Positions 36,892 through 46,579 of a DNA stretch of 64,000 nucleotides are shown here, piece by piece (position 1 is the stretch's first letter; every line of letters starts with the position of its first letter). A program made the translations under genes and the position numbers. Origin of the DNA: Pseudomonas mucoides. GTDB lineage: Bacteria > Pseudomonadota > Gammaproteobacteria > Pseudomonadales > Pseudomonadaceae. Location: assembly GCF_015461845.1 (NCBI RefSeq), contig NZ_JACOPW010000002.1:496001-560000 (forward strand), read 5' to 3'. The notes beneath the pieces are model-generated. The model was not told where the DNA came from. It did not search any database and saw only the letters and a list, made by a program, of their open reading frames with translations.

Positions 36892-37253
36892 CTACCTTAG
36901 CTTTTTACCAAATGGTAAATAGTTCCCGCACAAAGTTACTGCTATGAAAATGCCTCCCAGAACCAGTGCGTAGAGTACGTAACTTCCTTCTAAGCCAAGC
37001 CCCCAAGAGAACACCAAACCCAACGCACAGAATATGCAGAGTATTTGGGTGCCGTAGGCGATATCAGCAGTTGAAATAGCCCGCATATCTTCCCTCGCAA
37101 AGTGATGGCGTTGCTTTCTCCAGGGGTGCGTAAATAGTCCACTGTAGTCCAATAGAAACGAAATCCGCTCTCAACAGCCCACGAGTCCACGTTATCTACT
37201 TCGGCATCAGAACCGTATCGATGACGGTATGACTCCACTGGCGTGTATGGCAT
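36892..37253 (-). pseudogene. Possible frameshifted small membrane protein
   Basis: Two overlapping minus frames together look like one protein. The upstream frame (from the ATG at 37253, directly after AAGGAG) encodes a soluble start (MPYTPVESYRHRYGSDAEVD). The downstream frame (to 36892) encodes two membrane segments (TQILCIFCALGLVFSWGLGL and VLYALVLGGIFIAVTLCGNY). They overlap at 36990-37152. A single-base change could have split them; alternatively only the membrane frame is translated from a TTG. Confidence 0.3.
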
Positions 37254-37924
37254 CTCCTTAATTCTTCCACCCTTCGAATGAGGGTGATGGATTTACGTAG
37301 ACGACGGAGACCTGGATGCATCCCAGCGAAAAATAAAGTGAACGCTGCTTTCGGCCAAATGCAGCCCTCGATCTGTAGAGGATATCCCTAAACAATACAA
37401 TCAGTTTCACCTCTCATGCTGGGAGGACATCCCTCTTGACGAAGAAAGTAGGCATACACTGTGGAAAGTCCCCTGAGCTGCTCTAAGCTCTACGACAGGG
37501 CGCCTCGACTAACTTGCAGACCTAGTCTGACGTTGGTGCCCTGTTGTCAGCAAAACTCAGCCCCCAAGACTGTACTGAGCCCCCAGCTGATAATAGGGTG
37601 CGCCCTCCTTTTTACCCGGGACACTACCCCCCTGACGCGACGAGTTTCCCCTGACGTCGGGGAATCTCTGATAGTCCGCTATGGGTCGCTTTCTGACCTT
37701 TGCGACTGAGCGAAATAGGGCCAAAATCGGGTAACAGCCCTCCGAATCTGATCAGTCATCAAGACCGAGGAACATCAGAACACTTAAATTTCAGAGTGAG
37801 GGATAGAAAGAGCCAGCACATCGCATTAATGCGTCCGGAATGGTCTAGATTTTCATATGAGCATCTTCACCGACTCTGGCGTAGCCATTGCTTTAGGAGA
37901 CGCTCTTATCACGGGGAGGCTGCT
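37254..37924. other. Gene-poor stretch
   Basis: No supported gene. Two copies of the dispersed repeat lie at about 37342-37370 and 37681-37740. No toxin gene is present upstream of the antitoxin-like gene that follows. Confidence 0.45.
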
Positions 37925-38236
37925 ATGCATTACACAGGTTTGGTTGAGTCGGACAGTCGAATCAGTGATAAGGATTTTGCCGCCCTTCTGGAGAGCGGTC
38001 TGATGGCGAATGATCCGAGCGTATTGGTTGCTGCACTGGGCACAATTGCGCGAGACAAAGGAATGAGCCGGCTTTCTCGCGAGACCGGAATTAGTAGAGC
38101 CACGCTGTACCGGGCATTTTCTAAGGATGGTGATCCGAACCTTTCTATCGTTCTGAAAGTGGCCACGGCCTTAGGCATCAAAGTCAAGATCGTTGTTGCA
38201 ACTGTTCCCGGAAATGGAGGCAGTTCACGGATATAA
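37925..38236 (+). CDS. HigA/COG3636-type antitoxin-like regulator (orphan)
   Basis: DNA-binding protein of 103 residues resembling 'probable addiction module antidote' proteins. The helix-turn-helix is GMSRLSRETGISRATLYRAF, followed by DPNLSIVLKVATALGIKVKI. GGGGAGG precedes the ATG at 37925. Its usual partner, a RelE-fold toxin just upstream, is missing, so it is an orphan or a remnant of a toxin-antitoxin pair. Confidence 0.75.
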   Translation: MHYTGLVESDSRISDKDFAALLESGLMANDPSVLVAALGTIARDKGMSRLSRETGISRATLYRAFSKDGDPNLSIVLKVATALGIKVKIVVATVPGNGGSSRI

Positions 38237-38753
38237 ACACCACGGCAAAAAGCAGCTAAACGTGTGAGTCCGTCCGATGAACGTCGCCTATGGGTCGAAT
38301 GCAGCCATTTAACTACCTTATCGAAGCCCACATTGCGATAGGCCTTCGAGCGCCTTTTCATATCCACGGGGGATTTTAAGTCCCAAGGGAAAATCAATCA
38401 GGCTGCACCTTTCAATAGTTTTTCCGGGTCGCAATTACGCCTTTTTGGCTGCAATCCAACTCAATGTTTCCGCACCCCTTTCAGAGATTGCGGACCGGAA
38501 AAACCGTCCCATTTCAGCGTTAATGTATGCTCTCACTCCGAACCGATCTACATCATGGTATGCCGATAACGCATACCATAGCGCTCGCTGTGTGGCCCTC
38601 GGCTCCTAACACCCCATGCTTGGGGCTGTTGGGAAACACGCGGCCTCCAGAGGAGGTTTTGCGCACATCCCTCCCTCGGCGTCCACCATTCAACAATTAT
38701 TCCAAGCTACTGATTTCACCTGCTACGCTGCTTCCGTTCACGGAGGAAACGCG
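38237..38753. other. Non-coding stretch with a perfect dyad
   Basis: No supported gene in 517 bases. There is a perfect inverted repeat ATGGTATGC-N7-GCATACCAT at 38555-38579, possibly an operator. A small hairpin CCTCC/GGAGG followed by TTTT lies at 38644-38660, before the gene at 38754. Confidence 0.45.
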
Positions 38754-38963
38754 ATGCCCAACAATGACCTGCTCCCTTCCCTGCTATTCAAGATCAACGA
38801 AAACCAACTCGCCCTGGAGGCTGCCATCATGGAGCTGACGCTTTGGGTAGAGCAGCGCGGTGCGACCGAGGTCGGTGGCAATGTGCGAGGCGCCTTGGAA
38901 ACGATCGACAAGAACGAAGAGTTCATCAAAATGACGCTCGCGGTACTTATGACACCCGAGTGA
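38754..38963 (+). CDS. Small helical protein, paralogue of the gene at 30915
   Basis: Protein of 69 residues (DLLPSLLFKINENQLALEAA, then LWVEQRGATEVGGNVRGALE). Length and pattern match the gene at 30915: two helices joined by a WV(D/E)-(H/Q)-(Q/R)G turn. GGAGG lies eight bases before the ATG. Function is unknown. One copy lies on the core side and one on the element side of the tRNA junction. Confidence 0.6.
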   Translation: MPNNDLLPSLLFKINENQLALEAAIMELTLWVEQRGATEVGGNVRGALETIDKNEEFIKMTLAVLMTPE

Positions 38964-39484
38964 TCGCTCATAAAGCTACCTCGTTTCCTGCGCCATCATC
39001 CCAACTTGAGCAGCCGCCCTCGCCCAGCCGGTTAACACTTCCATCGAACAGATGGCCCTCAGCAACCGATCATGTAAGACGTTAGAAAGCTACCGGCTTC
39101 GGGTCGACTGCGGCCCTTCGCGACAGGCAACAATCGGCCAAAAGGAGACGTTCGATTTTTTTGAGAACCTCAAGTCCTTCGATGAAAGCAGCAGATCTCG
39201 CACTGGTTGCGCTGCCAATTCGACCAATCGCTCGCACACGGTCGATCTCAACTAATTCCGGCCTCGCAAGAAAGACAGCGCCGGAGCATGGTCATCATTC
39301 ACCTGAGTCCTGACCGCTCGGCTCGTTGTCCCAACATGCTAAGAAACTGTCCCGCTGCGCTCATAGCCTCGTGCCTGGGATATCTACGATAGGACCACTA
39401 CCTCCGCCCCGTCAGCGGGGGCCGGTTACCTATAACGGGCGCATATCTTGCGCACCGCCGTATAAGCACGGAGTGGAGACAACA
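38964..39484. other. Promoter region of the first dioxygenase operon
   Basis: No gene. A copy of the dispersed repeat lies at 39101-39153. The 21-bp direct-repeat operator is at 39327-39353. Promoter-like sequence GTGCCTG...TACGATAGG lies near 39370-39392 and is similar to the one before the second dioxygenase. Confidence 0.55.
39327..39353 (+). promoter_or_regulatory. AraC-type operator, site 1 (dioxygenase 1)
   Basis: TGTCCC at 39327 and again at 39348, exactly 21 bases apart, with the shared centre AACATGCTAAGAAA. It lies 132 bases before the dioxygenase start. Confidence 0.7.
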
Positions 39485-40447
39485 ATGACAAAAATCGCCG
39501 AAATCCAGGACACCCCTTCACCAACCTCTCCCTCGGCACCGGCCATCATCCGGTCGTCGGTGCGCCAGCATTCGATAAAGGTGGAGCTTTGCACTCCCGC
39601 CATCGGCGCCGAGCTCAGCAACGTCAGCCTTGTCGACGCCGCTGAGGACCCCGAACTGATCGCGCAAATCCGGGAGCTGTGGCTCAAGCACAAAGTGCTG
39701 TTCTTTCGCGATCAGAACATCACTCCAATGGAGCAACAGCATTTCGCCGCGCAATTCAGCGAACTGGAAGCACATCCCCTGGCGCCCAGCCATCCGGAGG
39801 CGGACAAGTTGCTGATGCTGTACCGCAACCTCGATCCGAGCAAGCCCAAGAGCTATGTCGAAAAGGCCAGCCGCGAGAACCTCTGGCATGCCGATGTCAC
39901 TTACAAGAAGGCGCCGCCCCGCGGCGCGGTGTTGCGCTGCGAACTGGGTCCGGAAACCGGCGGAGACACTCTGTTTTCCAACATGGTGATGGCCTACGAC
40001 AATCTGCCCGACACCATCAAGCAGCGGATCGAGGGTTTGTATGCCAAGCACGGTGCCGAGCAGACCTTTGGCGCCCAGTTGCCACGCGAAGAACGTCACG
40101 CGATGGCCCTGAAGACCCCCGGCGCTGAACACCCGGTTGTGCTGATCCATCCCGAGACGGGTGAAAAGGTGCTGTTCGTCAACTCCGCGTTCACCACCCA
40201 TTTCTCGAATTTCTTCAACTTCGAGGACATCCGTTACGGCCAGGACTTCATGCCCGAGGCTCATCATCTGATGAACTACCTGATCTCCCAGGCCGCCATT
40301 CCTGAATATCAGGTACGCCTGAAATGGCGCACCAACACGGTTGCCATGTGGGACAACCTGCAAGTCCAGCACTACGCGGTGGCTGACTACGGCAATGCGC
40401 CAAGAAAGATGCTGCGCGCGACCCTGACGGGCACCCCGCTGAACTGA
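39485..40447 (+). CDS. TauD/TfdA-family 2-oxoglutarate dioxygenase 1
   Basis: Fe(II)/2-oxoglutarate dioxygenase of 320 residues. The facial triad is His135 and Asp137 (LWHADVTYK) with distal His296 (VQHYAVADY); the 2OG-binding Arg is Arg311 (KMLRATLTG). The motif is H-A-D, where taurine dioxygenase has H-T-D. The ATG at 39485 has GGAG eight bases upstream; the longer ORF is rejected. It is the first gene of a probable operon with the cupin and ligase. Relatives oxidise sulfonates, alkyl sulfates or phenoxy acids; the substrate here is unknown. Confidence 0.88.
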   Translation: MTKIAEIQDTPSPTSPSAPAIIRSSVRQHSIKVELCTPAIGAELSNVSLVDAAEDPELIAQIRELWLKHKVLFFRDQNITPMEQQHFAAQFSELEAHPLAPSHPEADKLLMLYRNLDPSKPKSYVEKASRENLWHADVTYKKAPPRGAVLRCELGPETGGDTLFSNMVMAYDNLPDTIKQRIEGLYAKHGAEQTFGAQLPREERHAMALKTPGAEHPVVLIHPETGEKVLFVNSAFTTHFSNFFNFEDIRYGQDFMPEAHHLMNYLISQAAIPEYQVRLKWRTNTVAMWDNLQVQHYAVADYGNAPRKMLRATLTGTPLN

Positions 40448-40556
40448 CCCTGACTGCCTGACAGGCTGCCAGAACACCCGACCCTCCGTGATGGTCGGGC
40501 GATCCCGGCCGCCGAAAAATTCCCGCTCACAACAACAACAATCAACGGAGATACCT

Positions 40557-41036
40557 ATGCTCTACGAACACGTCGACACCGCCGTCATCGATGGCGAATC
40601 CCTGCCCTGGATTCCGTTTACCCCGTATGCGGATAACGTCCTGCTCAAGTACTTCAAACTCGACCCGATCCGCGGCGAATGGATCGTCATGATGAAGGCG
40701 CCGATCGACATGCAACTGCCCAAGCACCATCACACGGGCACGGTGATGGTCTACACCTTCGAAGGCCAGTGGAAATACAAGGAACATGACTGGGTCGCCG
40801 GCCCGGGCAGCATTGTCTACGAGACGGCCGGGTCGACTCACACCCCGGAAGTCGTCAGCACCGGCAATGGCGACGGCTATGTGCTGACCCTGGTCCAGGT
40901 CAATGGCGACCTCGCGTTTGTCGATGACAACGACAATATCGTCGCGCTGGAAAACTGGAAGTCCGGCCTCAAGCGTTACCTCGCTTATTGCGAGCTGCAC
41001 GACATCGCGCCGAAAGATCTCACAGCATTTAACTGA
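40557..41036 (+). CDS. Cupin protein, 2,4'-dihydroxyacetophenone dioxygenase-like
   Basis: Single-domain cupin of 159 residues. The metal site includes His57-His59 (MQLPKHHHTGTV) and a later His in AGSTHTPEVV. FEGQWKYKEHDWVAGPGSIV is typical of the DAD-like/ChrR-type cupins, some of which cleave the C-C bond of hydroxyacetophenones. ACGGAG precedes the ATG at 40557. It lies 109 bases after dioxygenase 1 on the same strand. Which bond it attacks is not known. Confidence 0.8.
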   Translation: MLYEHVDTAVIDGESLPWIPFTPYADNVLLKYFKLDPIRGEWIVMMKAPIDMQLPKHHHTGTVMVYTFEGQWKYKEHDWVAGPGSIVYETAGSTHTPEVVSTGNGDGYVLTLVQVNGDLAFVDDNDNIVALENWKSGLKRYLAYCELHDIAPKDLTAFN

Positions 41037-41220
41037 TCCGGTTCCAGCAACGCTCCCGGCAGGCCCCGATTCACGGGGCAGCCGGGACGGTTACCTGATC
41101 GCCAATATCCAGGGGAGGAAAACAGGCTGTCCCGGTTCGCGGTCTTGACGTGGAATCTGACAGAGAGCCCTGGCCGCCTGTCCGCTCCCCGATCTCAGAC
41201 TTATGAACGGAGCGATGCCC

Positions 41221-42870
41221 ATGCATGGCTTGATGATGCACAAGCAGCTGTTGATTTCCTCTCTGATAGAACATGCCGCCCGCCATCATGGCGATACACC
41301 GATTGTGTCCCGCAGGGTCGAGGGCGATATCCATCGCTACACCTTCCGAGACTGCCACCGTCGCGCGCGCCAGATGGCCAGCGCCCTGACCGGCCTGGGC
41401 GTGCAGCCAGCCGACCGCATCGGTACGCTGGCCTGGAACGGCTATCGTCACCTGGAGTTGTACTATGGCATCGGCGGCATGGGTGCCATCGTGCATACCA
41501 TCAACCCACGCCTGCATGAAGACCAGGTGGCCTACATCGCCAATCATGCCGAAGACCAGTACATCTTTTTCGACATGACCTTCCTGCCGTTGATCAAGCT
41601 CATCGCTGGCCGCTGCCACACGGTCAAGGCGTTCATCGCCATGACCGATCAGGCCCATATGCCGACAGACGCCGGTATCGACAACCTGCTGTGCTATGAA
41701 GATCTGCTTCAACAGGGTTCCTGCGACTACGCCTGGCCTGATCTCGACGAGGATGCCGCGTGTACGCTCTGCTACACCTCCGGCACCACGGGCAACCCAA
41801 AAGGTGTCTTGTACAGTCATCGCTCATCGCTGCTGCACACTTATGCGGCGGCGCTACCGGATGCCCTGAATTGTTCGGCGCGCGACGTCATCCTGCCGGT
41901 TGTGCCGATGTTCCATGTCAACGCCTGGGGGCTCCCGTATATCGCCTGCATGGTCGGCGCCAAGCTAGTATTTCCGGGACCTGCGCTGGACGGCCAATCG
42001 CTGTTTGAGCTGCTCGAAGCCGAGCAGGTGACGCTGTCCGCCGGCGTACCGACGGTCTGGCAAGGCCTTCTTGGGCATCTTGAGGTCACAGGTCAGCGGT
42101 TCTCCAGCATGAAGCGCACCATCATTGGCGGCGCAGCCTGCCCCACGGCCATGCTGCACACGTTTCAGGAGATCTTCGGCGTAGCAGTGCTGCACGTCTG
42201 GGGGATGACGGAATTGAGCCCGATCGGAACCATTGGCACCCTCAAGGCCAGGCACCTGGTCATGTCCCCGGCCGAGCGTAATGCCGTGCAGTCCAAACAA
42301 GGCCGCGCAGTATTTGGCGTCGACATGAAGATCGTCGGTACGGACGGCGTGGAACTGCCTTGGGACGGCGCGACCTCGGGTGACCTGATGGTGCGTGGAC
42401 CCTGGGTGGTACGCGACTATTTCAGAAACGAAGGTGAGTGCTCGCCGCTGCTCGAGCACGCCGGCCAGACATGGTTCCCGACCGGCGATGTGGCGACCAT
42501 CGATGGCGATGGCTTCATGCAGATCACCGATCGCAGCAAGGATGTGATCAAGTCGGGTGGCGAGTGGATAGGCTCCATTGACCTGGAGAACATTGCGCTG
42601 AGCCATCCGTCAGTCGCCCAGGCGGCCTGCATCGCGGCCAAACATGCGAAGTGGGATGAACGGCCCTTGCTGATCATCGTCAGGAAAGCGCAGGCAGCCC
42701 TGACGCGGGATGAACTGCTGGCCTTTTATGAAGGCAAGATTGCCAGGTGGTGGACGCCGGATGATGTGGTCTTCGTCGACACGATTCCACTGGGTGCTAC
42801 GGGCAAGGTCTTGAAGAACTGTCTGCGCGAGCAGTTCGGCGATCATCTGCTGGTCAAGGTTGTCAGCTGA
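41221..42870 (+). CDS. Acyl-CoA ligase, DmdB-like
   Basis: AMP-forming acyl-CoA synthetase of 549 residues. The ATP loop is [13 protein letters not shown] (~184-196), [11 protein letters not shown] is the A5 motif, [12 protein letters not shown]7, [13 protein letters not shown]8 and GATGKVLKN the catalytic Lys region. The N-terminal [20 protein letters not shown] stretch resembles DmdB (methylthiopropionyl-CoA ligase) and other medium-chain ligases. I choose the ATG at 41221, eight bases after GGAG. It probably activates the acid released by the upstream oxygenases. Confidence 0.85.
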   Translation: MHGLMMHKQLLISSLIEHAARHHGDTPIVSRRVEGDIHRYTFRDCHRRARQMASALTGLGVQPADRIGTLAWNGYRHLELYYGIGGMGAIVHTINPRLHEDQVAYIANHAEDQYIFFDMTFLPLIKLIAGRCHTVKAFIAMTDQAHMPTDAGIDNLLCYEDLLQQGSCDYAWPDLDEDAACTLCYTSGTTGNPKGVLYSHRSSLLHTYAAALPDALNCSARDVILPVVPMFHVNAWGLPYIACMVGAKLVFPGPALDGQSLFELLEAEQVTLSAGVPTVWQGLLGHLEVTGQRFSSMKRTIIGGAACPTAMLHTFQEIFGVAVLHVWGMTELSPIGTIGTLKARHLVMSPAERNAVQSKQGRAVFGVDMKIVGTDGVELPWDGATSGDLMVRGPWVVRDYFRNEGECSPLLEHAGQTWFPTGDVATIDGDGFMQITDRSKDVIKSGGEWIGSIDLENIALSHPSVAQAACIAAKHAKWDERPLLIIVRKAQAALTRDELLAFYEGKIARWWTPDDVVFVDTIPLGATGKVLKNCLREQFGDHLLVKVVS

Positions 42871-42901
42871 GTAGCCAGGTAAAAATCCAGCCCTGTCCAT
42901 G

Positions 42902-42959
42902 TGCAAAGGCAGCGCGGACGTTACGGCAGATGCCGCTAGCGTTCGCCCTGCCTTTTGCA
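42902..42959. terminator. Inverted repeat between convergent genes
   Basis: TGCAAAGGCAG and CTGCCTTTTGCA arms around ~35 bases, between the ligase and the convergent hydrolase; a likely shared terminator. Confidence 0.55.
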
Positions 42960-42977
42960 TTCACGCTATGCAGTGGC

Positions 42978-44039
42978 TTAGCGTGCCGCTGGCTCACAGG
43001 ACATCGACTGCTCGAGAAACTCCAGCAGCAATTCGTTGACCTGGGCAGGGCTTTCCTCTGCGGCGCTATGGCCTACACCGGGTAGCAGCACCTTTTTGCA
43101 CAGTGCGGGCAGATAGGCGTCCATCTGGTCGTAGAGACCACGGATTTCGACCGGCTCCAGGGAAGGGTCGGCAGCACCACCGATGAACAGGCTCGGCTGG
43201 CTGACCTTCGCGCCGTCGAGAAACGCGGTGATTTCCCAGTTGCGGTCACGACACCGGTAATAGTTGAGGGCTCCGGTAAAGCCCGTGCGTGTGTACTCGG
43301 CGACGTAGTAGTCCAGCGACCGCGGGCTCAACCATGACGGAAACTCCCCCTTCGGCTCGGTGAAGGCATTGAGAATGGGTTCACCGGCCTCGACGAACAG
43401 ACGCCAGCGTTCGGCGCCGACGGCGCTGCCGGAGATCGAATAGAAGACGCTGCTCAAGGTCTTGCGCGGATCATGGGCCAACTCGCGATCCGGCTTGTCG
43501 AGCTGCTGGAAATACAGGTGGTGGTAGACCCTTCCTTTCGCCATGGCCTGCAGACCCGCGGTCGGCTTGACCTTGCTGCGCGGTGGCACCGGCGTATTGA
43601 GCATCACCAGGCCACGGAACAGGTCCGGTCGCAACAGGGCCGACGCTTGAGCCACCCAGGCCCCCAGGTCATGCCCAATGATGACCGCGGACGTTTCGCC
43701 CAGGGCCCCCATCAAGCCCACCATATCGCCGACGGCCTGGCTCATGTCATAGGCTTCGATGGCATCGGGTCGGTCCGACTGCCCGAACCCGCGTTGATCG
43801 GGCACGACAACCCGAAAGCCGGCCTCGGCCAAAGCCACGATCTGGCGCCGCCACATGTACCAGAGGTAGGGGAAACCATGCAGCAGGATGACGAGCGGGC
43901 CCTGGCCCTCGTCGATGTAATGCATGCGGATGCCGTTGACTTCGGCAAAGCAGTGGTTGAATGCATCAGGATCGTCGGCATCCGCAGGCGCCATTGCAGC
44001 GAGCGGCTGACCGATACGCATCGAAGTGCGCGTCTCCAT
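42978..44039 (-). CDS. Alpha/beta hydrolase, epoxide-hydrolase-like
   Basis: Protein of 353 residues with the epoxide-hydrolase signature: oxyanion motif LLHGFPYLWYMWRRQI, VVVPDQRGFGQSDRP, nucleophile Asp124 in GHDLGAWVA and the catalytic His in LLPGVGHSAAEESP. GGAGGTAGAAA precedes the ATG. An Asp nucleophile means epoxide hydrolase or dehalogenase chemistry rather than esterase. Its promoter carries operator site 2, tying it to the dioxygenase regulon. Confidence 0.86.
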   Translation of the reverse strand: METRTSMRIGQPLAAMAPADADDPDAFNHCFAEVNGIRMHYIDEGQGPLVILLHGFPYLWYMWRRQIVALAEAGFRVVVPDQRGFGQSDRPDAIEAYDMSQAVGDMVGLMGALGETSAVIIGHDLGAWVAQASALLRPDLFRGLVMLNTPVPPRSKVKPTAGLQAMAKGRVYHHLYFQQLDKPDRELAHDPRKTLSSVFYSISGSAVGAERWRLFVEAGEPILNAFTEPKGEFPSWLSPRSLDYYVAEYTRTGFTGALNYYRCRDRNWEITAFLDGAKVSQPSLFIGGAADPSLEPVEIRGLYDQMDAYLPALCKKVLLPGVGHSAAEESPAQVNELLLEFLEQSMSCEPAAR

Positions 44040-44109
44040 TTTCTACCTCCATCTTATCAATTGTGGGCCTGAAGGTAGCGCCATGGGGGTGCCCTGCACT
44101 GAGCTTCCC

Positions 44110-44136
44110 GGGACACAATCTTGTGAAATTGGGACA
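44110..44136 (-). promoter_or_regulatory. AraC-type operator, site 2 (hydrolase)
   Basis: Minus-strand TGTCCC repeats, 21 bases apart (plus-strand GGGACA at 44110 and 44131). The flanking ~70 bases (44067-44136) closely match those at 48078-48146 before the MFS gene. Confidence 0.7.
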
Positions 44137-44187
44137 TCACCACACCTAACGCGCGGCGCCTTACGCCATCGTTCCCGGCTCTTGCTG

Positions 44188-44214
44188 TGTCCCAATATGC
44201 TAAGAAATTATCCC
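44188..44214 (+). promoter_or_regulatory. AraC-type operator, site 3 (araC gene 1)
   Basis: TGTCCC at 44188 and TATCCC at 44209, 21 bases apart, with centre AATATGCTAAGAAA nearly identical to site 1. It lies 180 bases before the first AraC gene; autoregulation is implied. Confidence 0.65.
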
Positions 44215-44396
44215 GCCATGCCCATGGCACCGGACCCATGCTCCCTAAAATGGATCCGCGCTACCTGCTCCGCATCACGCCAGACCAGGGTTGAAGATCG
44301 CTGGCGCCAGCAGTTCCGCCACAAGCGCCCTCTTCACGCGCAAAACACCTTCGATGAAAAAAGCAACGCCGCCATCGGCCGAGGGAGATCCTGCAC

Positions 44397-45410
44397 ATGC
44401 CCAAGCTTGTTCGCGCCGCCGTCTTGACCAAATACCTGGAAGTCACCCAGGACCTCGGATTCAACCCGTGCGACATCATGACCGTCGTCGGGCTGAGCAA
44501 GGCTCAACTGCGAGTCCCGGAAAACCGTATACCCATCGATTCTGCCATGCGCCTGCTGGAAGATTCTGCCGTCGCCAGTGGTTGCCAGACCCTCGGCCTG
44601 CGCATGGCCGAGTCGCGCCAGCTTTCAGACTTCGGCGCGGTCAGCCTGCTGCTCAGCCAGCAACGCACCCTGCGTGAGGCCTTTCAGGTAATGGAGCACT
44701 ATCGTCATCTGATGAATGACTCCCTGGGGATCTTCGTTGAAGAAGCCGGCCGGATGGTGATCATTCGTGCCGAGATGGTCACCGAATCGCTGCTGCCCAG
44801 TCGCCAGGCCTCGGAACTGGTCATCGGCGTGCTGTTCGGCCTGTGCTCGACACTGCTCGGCGTGCAGTGGCGCCCGTACAGCATCAACTTCATGCACCAG
44901 CCGCCAGAGAACCTGCATCTGCATCGGCGCCTGTTCGGCTGCAACCTGGAGTTTGGCAGCGATTTCAACGGCATCGTCTGCTCCGATGCCAGTCTGGAGA
45001 TGGTCAACGCCAATGCCGACCCGGCCATGGCAAGTTATGCCAGACACTACATCGACTCGCTGCAAAGCGATGTAAAACCGTCGTTGTTGTTCGAAGTGCG
45101 CAAGGCCATCTACCTGTTGTTGCCCATGGGGCGCGCCACGATCGAACAGATCGCGCTGTCGCAGGGCATGAACGTGCGCACCTTTCAACGCCGTCTGCAG
45201 GACGACGGCTGTGCCTTCAACGACCTGATCAACGAGGTGCGCCGTGACCTGGCGCTGCGTTATCTGGAAAACCCGAACCACTCGATGAGCAGCATCGCCG
45301 ACATGTTCGGCTTCTCCATGGCCAGCTCCTTCACGCGCTGGTTCATCAACCAGTTCGGCATGCCGCCAGCGGCGTGGCGTCGCGCGCAGAAACAAGCGGT
45401 CGCTCCCTGA
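44397..45410 (+). CDS. AraC-family regulator 1
   Basis: Regulator of 337 residues. The N-terminal ~200 residues fit the arabinose-binding-like domain of OruR/ArgR-type AraC proteins (ESRQLSDFGAVSLLLSQQRT). The C-terminal HTH_18 domain has two helix-turn-helices (IALSQGMNVRTFQRRLQDDG, then IADMFGFSMASSFTRWFINQ). GGGAGATC precedes the ATG. It sits divergent from the hydrolase and is a prime candidate for binding the 21-bp sites. Confidence 0.9.
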   Translation: MPKLVRAAVLTKYLEVTQDLGFNPCDIMTVVGLSKAQLRVPENRIPIDSAMRLLEDSAVASGCQTLGLRMAESRQLSDFGAVSLLLSQQRTLREAFQVMEHYRHLMNDSLGIFVEEAGRMVIIRAEMVTESLLPSRQASELVIGVLFGLCSTLLGVQWRPYSINFMHQPPENLHLHRRLFGCNLEFGSDFNGIVCSDASLEMVNANADPAMASYARHYIDSLQSDVKPSLLFEVRKAIYLLLPMGRATIEQIALSQGMNVRTFQRRLQDDGCAFNDLINEVRRDLALRYLENPNHSMSSIADMFGFSMASSFTRWFINQFGMPPAAWRRAQKQAVAP

Positions 45411-45450
45411 CAGGGAGCGCTGTTCCCGCCTTTCAACGCACACAAAAAAA

Positions 45451-45474
45451 CGGCGACTGCTGGTACAGTCGCCG
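45451..45474 (-). terminator. Terminator of the exporter operon
   Basis: Perfect CGGCGACTG/CAGTCGCCG stem with a six-base loop. On the minus strand it is followed by seven Ts, downstream of the YeiH-type gene. Confidence 0.82.
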
Positions 45475-45568
45475 CGAAAACCGGTGCTTGTCACACCGGT
45501 GGTGAGCCTCACTGTAATGAGGAGCCAGCCCAGTGAAGCCCTGCCATAAACCTGTGTGAAGCCTGTTT

Positions 45569-46579
45569 TCAGGAACCCCAGTGCAGTAACAGAAGCACCA
45601 GCACCACGAGAAACACAGTTTCCCCGACCATCAGCAGGATCGGCTTGATCCCGACCGCCGCCAGTTCCTTGAGCCGAGTTTTCATGCCCAGGGCACTGAT
45701 GGAAATCACCAGGCACCAGCGCGAGAACTCATTGAACCCGCCTTGCACCGCCGGCGCGATCCAGCCGGTGCTGTTGATGCAGGCCAGCATCAGAAATCCC
45801 ACGGCGAACCATGGCAGCAGCGGTGGGCGTTTGCCTGTCGGGTCGGCACCTTGCATGCGGGTAACCATGGCCGCAGCGACGATGACCGGCAGCAGCATGG
45901 CGACGCGTATCAGCTTGACCACAGTGGCGGTATCGCCGGTCTCGGTCGACATGCCGTAACCGGCGCCCACGACCTGAGCGACATCGTGGATAGTCGCGCC
46001 GAGGAACACCCCGGCAATTTGCGGCGACAGTGATAACCCGTGAGCAATCATTGGATAGACGATCATTGCCAGGGTCGACAACGCCGACACGCCGATCACC
46101 GTGAACAGGGTCGCACGCTCTTTCTGCGGATGGTTAGGCAACGCTGCGGCCAGGGCCAAGGCTGCCGAAGCACCGCAGATGGCGGTGGCGCCACCGGTGA
46201 GCATGCCGAACAATCGGGAAAAGCCGAGCAGCCTGGCAGCGATCACCGAGACGCCGATGGTCACCACCACCAGGATCACCACCAGCGCCATCGGCTTCCA
46301 GCCCAACGCCGCCATTTGTTCCAGGGTGATACGCATGCCCAGTAGCGACACGCCGATGCGCAGCACCATACGCGCGGTGAACTCGACACCGGCCTTGCAC
46401 GAGCCTTCGTCCGCCAGAAAGTTCAGCGCCATGCCCAGCAACAAGGCGAACAGCATGACCGGAGCACCATAGTGCTCAGACAAAAACGAAGCGGCAGCCG
46501 CCACGATCAGGCTGACGGTAAAACCCGGTGCCAATTCGCGCACGCGGGTATGGGCTTGGGTGAGAGCAATGGCGCTCAT
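45569..46579 (-). CDS. YeiH-family (UPF0324) putative sulfate/sulfite exporter
   Basis: Inner-membrane protein of 336 residues with about ten membrane segments (VSLIVAAAASFLSEHYGAPV; LGMRITLEQMAALGWKPMAL; GATAICGASAALALAAALPN). It is the YeiH/COG2855 family, whose members are annotated as sulfate exporters and are tied to sulfite or cysteine metabolism in enterobacteria. The ATG overlaps the stop of a 34-codon ORF by four bases, so translation is coupled. It suggests sulfur oxyanion release by this pathway. Confidence 0.85.
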   Translation of the reverse strand: MSAIALTQAHTRVRELAPGFTVSLIVAAAASFLSEHYGAPVMLFALLLGMALNFLADEGSCKAGVEFTARMVLRIGVSLLGMRITLEQMAALGWKPMALVVILVVVTIGVSVIAARLLGFSRLFGMLTGGATAICGASAALALAAALPNHPQKERATLFTVIGVSALSTLAMIVYPMIAHGLSLSPQIAGVFLGATIHDVAQVVGAGYGMSTETGDTATVVKLIRVAMLLPVIVAAAMVTRMQGADPTGKRPPLLPWFAVGFLMLACINSTGWIAPAVQGGFNEFSRWCLVISISALGMKTRLKELAAVGIKPILLMVGETVFLVVLVLLLLHWGS

